From a virus, in IMG/VR virus record IMGVR_UViG_3300025949_000070, positions 1 through 30,505 of that record: a stretch of 30,505 bases of DNA. One strand, written 5' to 3'. The position numbers and the translations under genes were made by a program. The notes beneath the pieces are model-generated. The model was not told where the DNA came from. It saw only the letters and a program-made list of their open reading frames with translations, and did no database searches. Below, piece by piece: positions 7,625 through 12,676 of the stretch. Position 1 is the stretch's first letter. Each line of letters starts with the position of its first letter.

Positions 7625-7635
7625 GGAGGCGGAGC

Positions 7636-7719
7636 ATGAGCGCGCAGCGCTTCGCCGAGATGGTCGTGGCGCCGCTGATCGAGGACGACAGCCTCTGGCA
7701 CTGGTGCTTCGATTACTAA
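7636..7719 (+). CDS. Very small ORF, 27 aa, with strong ribosome site
   Basis: ATG 7636 is preceded by GGGAGGCGGAGC, one of the best ribosome-binding sequences in the operon. It encodes an acidic, tryptophan-containing microprotein (SAQRFAEMVVAPLIEDDSLW, then HWCFDY) ending at TAA 7719. The next 106 bases (7720-7825) hold no convincing gene. Phage genomes contain many real microproteins of this size, but this could also be a leader or the remnant of a longer gene. The call rests on the ribosome site and position. Confidence 0.42.
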   Translation: MSAQRFAEMVVAPLIEDDSLWHWCFDY

Positions 7720-7825
7720 CGCCTCACCTGCAGCGCCTCGGTACCAAGGGCGGCCAAGTGCGCCAGCCGCATGCAGCGGCCTCCCAACCATCGCCCGTGG
7801 CCGCGCCCCTACCGGAGACCTTCCA

Positions 7826-8074
7826 ATGCCAGCTGATCCGCAACAACTCACCCCGTGGCTCGATGGGAGTGTGAAGCCAGTGCGCAGCGGCGAGTACGAG
7901 CGCCAGGTGCTGACCGCGTCGGGCGACTGGTCCGTCACGGAGCGCGTCTCGTGGAAGCGCGGCCAATGGTTCGTCCGACAAACGCCGCACCTCTGGATCC
8001 AGTCCCTCTATCAGCCGCGCTTTGCCGGTGGCATGGACTTCCGGTGGCGCGGCCTCACGAAGGAGCAGAAATGA
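7826..8074 (+). CDS. Hypothetical phage protein, 82 aa
   Basis: Small beta-rich protein: LTPWLDGSVKPVRSGEYERQ, then two or three predicted strands with WSVTERVSWKRGQWFVRQ and a C-terminal FRWRGLTKEQK. The 'PWLDG..KPVR.G.YER' opening followed by 'F..WRGL' is a family I recall from accessory regions of proteobacterial phages; no function is known. It starts at an ATG behind GGAGA. The frame extends nowhere upstream, so the start is well defined. Confidence 0.7.
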   Translation: MPADPQQLTPWLDGSVKPVRSGEYERQVLTASGDWSVTERVSWKRGQWFVRQTPHLWIQSLYQPRFAGGMDFRWRGLTKEQK

Positions 8075-8229
8075 CCGAACCGCAAGGCCCCAAGGACCAC
8101 GTCGTCCACTACACCGATCTGAACGGCGTGCGCCAGCAGACCGCGCGCACGACGAAGGATCACGCCTACAAGCTCGCCGCGACGCTCCGTGACTCGGTCG
8201 TCGTGCATGTCGGACTGGAGGTGAAATGA
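8071..8229 (+). CDS. Small hypothetical protein, 52 aa
   Basis: 52-residue product (TEPQGPKDHVVHYTDLNGVR...TTKDHAYKLAATLRDSVVVHV). A strand-turn-helix-strand arrangement is likely. The ATG overlaps the preceding stop (ATGA) and the stop overlaps the next start, so it is locked into the operon. An open frame runs upstream of it through the previous gene but lacks coding character. No family recognised. Confidence 0.58.
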   Translation: MTEPQGPKDHVVHYTDLNGVRQQTARTTKDHAYKLAATLRDSVVVHVGLEVK

Positions 8230-8999
8230 TGACCGACCCGCAACAGCAGGCCATGCCGCCTCTTCCCCCGCTCGATGACGAGAACATCGAATGGCCCGAT
8301 GTTGAGAGCATGGCTCACGAGTGCGTGCAGGAGGCGCTGTGCTTCGGCCTCAACTACGACGTCATCCATCGCCACATGCTGTCGGTGATGTTCAGGACCG
8401 CCGGATCCTGCCGTCGCGCTCTCGCCGCCTCGGATCCAAGCGACCAGGTCGAAAGCTTGAAGCAGTCGGTTATGTTCTGGAAAGCGCAGACGGAGCAAAC
8501 CACACGCGTGCACGCTGAACTTCGCAGCGCCCAAATGGTCATCCAACGCATGCAGGCAGGCACTGCTGACGAAGAGATGATCCGCGAGACCCTGGCGCTC
8601 AAGGGCCAATGCACCGCCGCCTCGGCTCCCAGCAGGGAGGTGCCTGAGAACCGGTATCCACCGTATGGCCCTCAAGACGATGGCGAGCCCAACCCGTGGA
8701 GCGCCACCGAGTTCCCCGATCTCACCGATGAGGAGCGAGCGGCGGCTGCCGGTGGAGTACCAATGCTCGACGACGATGGTCGCGCGATGATCGCCAACTC
8801 GCACCACTACACGGCGGAGAACATCCAGGCTGTTATCGACGACCTGAATGCGGTCGCGCGGGGTGAAGAGTCGGTGAAGTGGCATGACCGCGATTGGCGC
8901 ACGCAGGCGGCCATCTACGCTCGGATCATCCAAGGTCTTTTCCACGACGTGCCTATCGCCCCCTCCCCTTCTGTCGCAGCAGAGGAGAGGAAGCTGTGA
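8226..8999 (+). CDS. Hypothetical phage protein, 257 aa
   Basis: Not recognised. Acidic protein: a proline-rich start (QQQAMPPLPPLDDENIEWPD), a helical segment with conserved-looking cysteines and methionines (VQEALCFGLNYDVIHRHML...AGSCRRALA), a probable coiled-coil stretch (SVMFWKAQTEQTTRVHAELR to IQRMQAG), a linker, and a helical C-terminus (IQAVIDDLNAVARGEESVKW). There is no membrane or metal motif. Two adjacent ATG codons (8226, 8229) are possible starts; the first overlaps the previous stop. The modular, linker-rich build resembles the protein encoded at 6113. Confidence 0.66.
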   Translation: MMTDPQQQAMPPLPPLDDENIEWPDVESMAHECVQEALCFGLNYDVIHRHMLSVMFRTAGSCRRALAASDPSDQVESLKQSVMFWKAQTEQTTRVHAELRSAQMVIQRMQAGTADEEMIRETLALKGQCTAASAPSREVPENRYPPYGPQDDGEPNPWSATEFPDLTDEERAAAAGGVPMLDDDGRAMIANSHHYTAENIQAVIDDLNAVARGEESVKWHDRDWRTQAAIYARIIQGLFHDVPIAPSPSVAAEERKL

Positions 9000-9265
9000 A
9001 ATACCTGATGCCACAAGTTGGGGTTAATGACCTTCGCCCATGGGATGCGCAGCCTGGGCCGGTGAGAACCGACTTTCACGACCCTGCGGTCCTATTTGAG
9101 TGGCACGGCGGTCGGCCAAATAGTGAGGGGACAGCCGTCGGCACCTGGAAAATTACACGAGCGCTGCTCATCAAGCAAAACGGTCATCCTCCGGCAATTG
9201 TTTTTGCACCGGTCATTGCCGATACGGCGCTGCGCGGAATGTCCGCAGAGGAGACCAAGCCGTGA
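8996..9265 (+). CDS. Hypothetical protein, 89 aa, GTG start
   Basis: Small beta-rich protein (KYLMPQVGVNDLRPWDAQPG, then FEWHGGR and TWKITRALLIKQNGHPPAIV). The GTG at 8996 overlaps the previous stop (GTGA) and is preceded by GAGAGGAAG, making it the natural start. Base composition dips slightly toward A/T around 9010-9130 compared with its neighbours, which may mark recent acquisition. The function is unknown. Confidence 0.58.
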   Translation: MKYLMPQVGVNDLRPWDAQPGPVRTDFHDPAVLFEWHGGRPNSEGTAVGTWKITRALLIKQNGHPPAIVFAPVIADTALRGMSAEETKP

Positions 9266-9465
9266 GCAATGGCATCATCCTGTCGCCCGCTGAGATCGTC
9301 ACCCTGACCGGCCGTCGTCAGCGCCAGGCCCAGCGCCGCGAGCTCGAACACATGGGCATCGCGTTCCGTGCTCGTTGCGATGGCTCCTTGGTGGTGCTTC
9401 GCAGCGACGTCGAGCGCCACCCCGACCACAAGCCGACGATGCGAGAACCGGAACTGCAGCTGTGA
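9262..9465 (+). CDS. DUF4224-like excisionase-type DNA-binding protein, 67 aa
   Basis: Compact winged-helix-like protein: ILSPAEIVTLTGRRQRQAQR, then RELEHMGIAFRARCDGSLVV and LRSDVERH. This is the DUF4224 pattern ('LS..Ev..LTGr....aQ...L...GI.f....dG.pvVlrs.ve'), a small DNA-binding family that is nearly always encoded immediately upstream of phage tyrosine integrases. By context it may act as the recombination directionality factor or as a regulator of the integrase gene. It starts at GTG overlapping the previous stop; its own stop overlaps the integrase GTG, so the two are translationally coupled. Confidence 0.82.
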   Translation: MSNGIILSPAEIVTLTGRRQRQAQRRELEHMGIAFRARCDGSLVVLRSDVERHPDHKPTMREPELQL

Positions 9466-10454
9466 ACCGCCCGCGGAAGAACAACAAGCACCTGCCCCCG
9501 TGCGTCTATTACAAGCACGGCACGCACTGGTATGTGAAGAAGGGGAAGTGGAGGGACATCGGCAAGACCGTGACCGAAGCGCTCGCTGAATATGCCCGCA
9601 TCATCGAAACCCCTGTGGGTGGAATGCCGGACCTCATCGAGCGGGTTTACAAGCACCACGTCAAGACTGTCTCCGAGAACACGCGCAAGCAGTATCGGCA
9701 GGCCGCCGACGCTCTCAAGAAGGCGTTCCAGCAGTTCTCACCGGCGCAGGTGAAAGCCAAGCACGTCGCGGCGATGAAGCTCGCAGGCGCAGCCAAGCCG
9801 AACATGACCAACCGCAAGCTGTCGTTCCTGCGCACGGTCTTCAACTACGCCGTCGAGTGGCAGGAGGTCGACTCCAATCCATGCGTCGGCATCAAGCGGC
9901 TGCCTGAGCACCAGCGCGACCGATACCTGACCGATGCCGAGGTCGCCGCCATTCGCGGCCAAGCCGGACCGCGTCTGCAGATCATCATCGATCTTCAATT
10001 CTTGACCGGTCAGCGAATCCAGGACGTGCTGAAGATCCGGCGAGCCGATCTCACGGAGCAGGGCATCCTGTTCAAGCAGCAGAAGACGGAGAACAAGCTC
10101 TGCATCGCCTGGAACGATGAGCTGCGCGCTGTGGTGGAGCGAGCCAAGGCCATGCACCCGAAGGTTGCAGCGCTGACGCTGCTCTATGGCCGCACTGGCC
10201 GGGCGCCCGACTACAAGACGGTGCTCAAGCAATGGCACGACGCGCGCATCGCCGCCAAGGTCGAGGACGCGAAGCTGAACGACATGCGTGCCAAGTCGGC
10301 CACAGACGCGGACGAGGCCGGCGTGAACGCCACGGCGCTCCTTGGGCACAGCAGCGCAGCCATGACGAAGAGGTACATTCGACGCCGCAAGGGGGCCGTT
10401 GCGGAAGGCCCGAGTATTAGACAGGTGTTGGACGTTGGACAAAAAAGCAAATAG
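9462..10454 (+). CDS. int: Phage tyrosine integrase
   Basis: 330-residue tyrosine recombinase that should catalyse attP x attB integration and, with a directionality factor, excision. An N-terminal arm-binding region (YYKHGTHWYVKKGKW, an AP2-like strand set) is followed by a core-binding helical domain (about 58-140) and the catalytic domain. Putative catalytic residues are R185 (TGQRIQDVLKIRR), K208 (QQKTENK), R276 (LNDMRAKSATDA), H296 (LLGHSS) and the nucleophile Y305 (MTKRYIRR). The usual first histidine of the HxxR box is asparagine (N273), a tolerated but less common variant. GTG 9462 overlaps the upstream stop; an earlier in-frame start would lie inside the DUF4224 gene. The gene ends 170 bases before the oppositely oriented lysis genes. 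Confidence 0.93.
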   Translation: MNRPRKNNKHLPPCVYYKHGTHWYVKKGKWRDIGKTVTEALAEYARIIETPVGGMPDLIERVYKHHVKTVSENTRKQYRQAADALKKAFQQFSPAQVKAKHVAAMKLAGAAKPNMTNRKLSFLRTVFNYAVEWQEVDSNPCVGIKRLPEHQRDRYLTDAEVAAIRGQAGPRLQIIIDLQFLTGQRIQDVLKIRRADLTEQGILFKQQKTENKLCIAWNDELRAVVERAKAMHPKVAALTLLYGRTGRAPDYKTVLKQWHDARIAAKVEDAKLNDMRAKSATDADEAGVNATALLGHSSAAMTKRYIRRRKGAVAEGPSIRQVLDVGQKSK

Positions 10455-10509
10455 CGACGCGGGGTTAGAACATACTCCAATGATGCAGCAGTACGACTTT
10501 CAATCTCGC

Positions 10510-10522
10510 CAAGTGATTGATG
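10510..10522 (-). promoter_or_regulatory. IHF-like binding site in candidate attP
   Basis: On the minus strand the bases read CATCAATCACTTG, matching the IHF consensus WATCAANNNNTTR at every fixed position except the first. It sits between two of the arm-type repeats, where DNA bending is needed in integrative recombination. Short consensus, so a chance match remains possible. Confidence 0.4.
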
Positions 10523-10582
10523 CGCATGCGATATTGGCACTGAAGCTGTCCAATACTTTCGGGGCCCGTGGCAGCTTTTGAA

Positions 10583-10605
10583 ACTCGATGGAATCGAGTG
10601 ATTCC
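10583..10605. repeat. Overlapping inverted repeats, possible att core or operator
   Basis: Two perfect inverted repeats overlap here: ACTCGAT-GGA-ATCGAGT (10583-10599) and GGAATC-GAGT-GATTCC (10590-10605). Tyrosine integrase core sites are short inverted repeats around a spacer, so this could be the crossover site; equally it could be a regulator operator. It lies next to the third arm-type repeat. Confidence 0.4.
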
Positions 10606-10623
10606 GTGAGTTTTAGACAGGTT

Positions 10624-10857
10624 TCAGCGCCCCGCCAGGGACGCCTCCCGGCATCGGTCGTACTGGTCCGCCAGCTCGTAAGCCTTGCGCTCCCACCCCG
10701 CCAGACTGTCGTCAGTCGCTGGCGTCCGAGGCGGGCAGCTCGCTTGGATCAGCGCCTGGTTGCGCGGCGCCGGGGATGCCGGAATTGAAGCGCTGCAGGC
10801 TACCTGCACCAGTGCGGCAAGCAGGATCGCGGTACACCTCTTTGGTCTGGATCTCAC
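10624..10857 (-). CDS. Rz1-like outer-membrane spanin lipoprotein, nested in Rz
   Basis: 77-residue outer-membrane spanin subunit, read in a different frame within and beyond the 3' half of the Rz gene, as in lambda-type spanin pairs. The GTG start has AGGAG seven bases upstream. A basic n-region (RSRPKRCT), hydrophobic AILLAALVQVA and C21 form a lipoprotein signal; the residue at -3 is glutamine (Q-V-A-C), atypical for a lipobox, although the hydrophobic context is right. The mature part starts with a proline-rich stretch (SASIPASPAPRNQ) and ends in a helix (DDSLAGWERKAYELADQYDR). Rz-Rz1 complexes span the periplasm and fuse the inner and outer membranes in the last step of lysis. This implies a Gram-negative host. 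Confidence 0.72.
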   Translation of the reverse strand: MRSRPKRCTAILLAALVQVACSASIPASPAPRNQALIQASCPPRTPATDDSLAGWERKAYELADQYDRCREASLAGR

Positions 10858-11077
10858 GTTCCAACTCCTGGCGAATGGTCTGGTGCTTGACCGTGATCTT
10901 GCTGATAGCCGATGCCGCGGCGCTGGCTGCTGCATCGGATGCGATCTGGGCAACGACCGTGTCGCGCGCGGTCTCGGCGATGCAGCCGTCGCGGCCATCC
11001 TGCCTGCCCTGCCAGTAGGCACCGCCGGCCAGGGCGATGGCGGATAGCACTCCGCCCAGAAGCACCCAGGGGTTCAT
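10712..11077 (-). CDS. Rz-like inner-membrane spanin
   Basis: 121 residues. An N-terminal signal anchor (NPWVLLGGVLSAIALAGGAY) is followed by a periplasmic helical domain rich in alanine, serine and charged residues (ARDTVVAQIASDAAASAAAS, then HQTIRQELEREIQTKEVYRD), the expected coiled coil of an i-spanin. A short cysteine-containing tail follows, with a low-complexity C-terminus. ATG 11077 overlaps the endolysin stop (ATGA); upstream in-frame codons lie in the endolysin gene and are not coding. It works with the nested Rz1-like lipoprotein to disrupt the outer membrane. Confidence 0.8.
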   Translation of the reverse strand: MNPWVLLGGVLSAIALAGGAYWQGRQDGRDGCIAETARDTVVAQIASDAAASAAASAISKITVKHQTIRQELEREIQTKEVYRDPACRTGAGSLQRFNSGIPGAAQPGADPSELPASDASD

Positions 11078-11499
11078 GGGTAGAAGGTCCTGCGACCGGA
11101 GCGAGGCGGCACCGTCTGCACGTGCGCCCAGCCCTTCGTGGCGCTCGGATGCTCGTGCCACAGTCCCAGCGCCGTCATTGCAGCCTGGCCGTCGCCAGTC
11201 ATCAGCCACTCGTCAAGGTCGCCGTCCGGATCGTAGATGTCGATCGCTTCACCGGTCATGTGCTTGGAGTGCGGAGCCGCATTGGTGGTCACGGCGTTGA
11301 CCTGCGGAGGCCTCCAGCCGCTGTTCACGACAGAACCAGAGCCCGGGTGCTTGTCGATGCTGACGCCGAAGATTCCGGCCTGTGTCAGTAGCTTCGTCGC
11401 CAGATCGCAGGTACGAGCGGCGTTGCGCTCGATCTCCGGCGTGAGCATCTTCGGGTAAAGCTCGCGTCGGCCCATGAAGTAGTCAGCCAAGGTGATCAT
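11074..11499 (-). CDS. M15-family peptidase endolysin
   Basis: 141-residue peptidoglycan peptidase of the M15 (D-Ala-D-Ala carboxypeptidase / L-Ala-D-Glu endopeptidase-like) fold. The zinc motif SxHxxGxAxD is intact: S78-K-H80-M-T-G83-E-A85-I-D87 in PHSKHMTGEAIDIYD, and the third ligand is H126 in GWAHVQ. The preceding NSGWRPPQVNAV is also typical. No signal peptide is present, so release to the periplasm needs a holin encoded nearby. ATG with GGGAG upstream; its stop overlaps the Rz start. The single-domain size is normal for phage M15 lysins. Confidence 0.88.
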   Translation of the reverse strand: MITLADYFMGRRELYPKMLTPEIERNAARTCDLATKLLTQAGIFGVSIDKHPGSGSVVNSGWRPPQVNAVTTNAAPHSKHMTGEAIDIYDPDGDLDEWLMTGDGQAAMTALGLWHEHPSATKGWAHVQTVPPRSGRRTFYP

Positions 11500-11810
11500 G
11501 ACTTTCTCCCGCCGCTGACGCGGCCTAGGTGTCTGCCGTCGATTTCGCGCAGCTCCATCGGCTTGGAGATTTCCTCGACGTAGGTTTCGCGCGATCGCAG
11601 AAGGTACAAGCCCGCCATAGCTGCCATCAGCGCGTGCGTGACCTGCGCGCCGTTCATCGCTACGTCCCAGGCGCTGTAGATCCCAGCGATGGCGCCGACG
11701 GCGTTCTGAAGGACGAAGCTGACGCCGTTGCGCAGGTAGTGCAGCTGTTCCATGCGGCGCAGATAGGCCGCGGCGAGTGCAACGGCGATGATCAGGGCGA
11801 TGGCGTTCAT
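11496..11810 (-). CDS. Membrane protein of lysis cassette, 104 aa
   Basis: The N-terminus AIALIIAVALAAAYLRRMEQ gives one transmembrane helix; SFVLQNAVGAIAGIYSAWDV and VTHALMAAMAGLYLLRS give two weaker ones. The C-terminus is charged and soluble (SRETYVEEISKPMELREIDG). It sits directly upstream of the endolysin, with overlapping stop/start, which is the classic holin or antiholin position. ATG 11810 follows AGAGG and overlaps the preceding gene; the longer frame above it is not coding. Candidate holin subunit; the specific class is undecided. Confidence 0.62.
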   Translation of the reverse strand: MNAIALIIAVALAAAYLRRMEQLHYLRNGVSFVLQNAVGAIAGIYSAWDVAMNGAQVTHALMAAMAGLYLLRSRETYVEEISKPMELREIDGRHLGRVSGGRKS

Positions 11811-12187
11811 GGCTGGCCTCTTCGACCGAACGGCAGCAGGCTCATCAGCCAGTCCACCAGGGCGGGCGCTTTCAGCGCTCCAGCGGCTAGGACTGGGTGG
11901 AAGAAGATCGCCGCCGTCGTCGCGATTGCGTTTGCCGCAAGTGGCTTTGATCCAAGCCACCACACCGAGGTGAAGTGCCCGATCAGGGCGGAGATCAGAG
12001 AGGCGCTGAGATAGACCGAAATGGCGCCCCACCAGCGATTCGCAGCCGGAGCCCAACCAGCGCCAAGCACGCTGCCGATCAAACCCCATACGATGGGCTG
12101 CAACGGGACGCCGAAGATCTCCATCAGGGCTGCGCTCGCCAGCCCAACGCCGGCCAGCGCCTCAACCGGCATCTGCGGCGCATTCAT
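11807..12187 (-). CDS. Putative holin, 126 aa, multi-pass
   Basis: Hydrophobic protein with about three membrane segments: ALAGVGLASAALMEIFGVPL extending into IVWGLIGSVLGAGW, ISVYLSASLISALIGHF, and LAANAIATTAAIFFHPVLAA, followed by a short basic tail (LLPFGRRGQP). Size, hydrophobicity and position upstream of the endolysin fit a class I holin of proteobacterial phages. An ATG behind AGGTAGCAGG is the start; the stop overlaps the next ATG. Holins open the inner membrane and let the endolysin through. Confidence 0.68.
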   Translation of the reverse strand: MNAPQMPVEALAGVGLASAALMEIFGVPLQPIVWGLIGSVLGAGWAPAANRWWGAISVYLSASLISALIGHFTSVWWLGSKPLAANAIATTAAIFFHPVLAAGALKAPALVDWLMSLLPFGRRGQP

Positions 12188-12527
12188 GGCCTGCTACCTT
12201 TGCGACCAACGCCCCAATCAGCACGAGGCTGAGGGCGCCGATCTTGAATCCGATTCGCGCGCTGCATTGCTCCTCCCCTTGCCCGACATACCACCAGTCG
12301 AAGATGCGCCACGTCGAGCAGATGGCGACCAATGCTTCTTCGTAGATGAACCACGCGACGACCAAGCCGATCACCACGCCGCGGTTCTGCCGCCAGACCT
12401 GCACCAGCAGCGCGCCGATGACAAGCGCGCCGCAGAGGTTCCAGACCAGCGCCTGCGCCACGACGTGCTCCCACAGGACGTGACGTGTCACGCCCAGCAG
12501 CAGGAGCAGTGCGGCCAGGTTCTTCAT
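12162..12527 (-). CDS. Membrane protein of lysis cassette, 121 aa
   Basis: Very hydrophobic: LAALLLLLGVTRHVLWEHVV, ALVWNLCGALVIGALLVQVW, GVVIGLVVAWFIYEEALVAI and a C-terminal FKIGALSLVLIGALVAKVAG suggest three to four membrane helices with a cysteine in an intervening loop. There is no strong ribosome site; the ATG lies two bases after the 45-residue gene's stop, implying coupling. It overlaps the putative holin start by 26 bases. It could be an antiholin, a second holin or a superinfection-related membrane protein; context alone cannot separate these. Confidence 0.6.
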   Translation of the reverse strand: MKNLAALLLLLGVTRHVLWEHVVAQALVWNLCGALVIGALLVQVWRQNRGVVIGLVVAWFIYEEALVAICSTWRIFDWWYVGQGEEQCSARIGFKIGALSLVLIGALVAKVAGHECAADAG

Positions 12528-12529
12528 GA

Positions 12530-12667
12530 TCAGTTCGGCTTGACCGGATCCGGGCCGCCGCCGCCCTGGATCACGACCTTGATCGCGTCCTTGACGGTGC
12601 GAGACCCCTTCAGGCGCCACAGCGCGAAGAACAGGACGGCGTTGACGATGAGAGATGCGATCAGCAT
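12530..12667 (-). CDS. Small membrane protein, 45 aa
   Basis: 45-residue product with one N-terminal membrane helix (LIASLIVNAVLFFALWRLKG) and a basic, glycine-rich cytoplasmic tail (TVKDAIKVVIQGGGGPDPVK). ATG 12667 has AAGGAAAG just upstream, a strong ribosome site. It opens the lysis cassette nine bases after the tail spike gene. Pinholin- or antiholin-sized proteins look like this, but no family is recognised. Confidence 0.6.
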   Translation of the reverse strand: MLIASLIVNAVLFFALWRLKGSRTVKDAIKVVIQGGGGPDPVKPN

Positions 12668-12676
12668 GGCTTTCCT

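Larger units (their letters stand above)
10413..10620. other. Candidate attP region with arm-type repeats
   Basis: The strip between the convergent integrase and spanin genes carries three copies of a 12-bp motif: AGTATTAGACAG (10413-10424, + strand, inside the integrase 3' end), AGTATTGGACAG (10546-10557, - strand) and AGTTTTAGACAG (10609-10620, + strand). Each differs from the first at one position. An IHF-like sequence lies at 10510-10522. Repeated arm sites plus a bending site beside an integrase is the classic attP layout. The core crossover site cannot be fixed from one sequence; the overlapping inverted repeats at 10583-10605 are the best visible candidate. No tRNA-gene-like 3' end was recognised. 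Confidence 0.6.

Noticed and set aside
7590-7874. Possible 94-residue gene bridging the 7720-7825 gap
   Set aside because: It starts inside the coiled-coil gene, overlaps two better candidates and has low-complexity, shadow-like composition.
10455-10600. tRNA or tRNA 3' end in the candidate attP
   Set aside because: GGTTAGAACATACTCC superficially recalls a T-loop, but no matching stem set or acceptor could be built.
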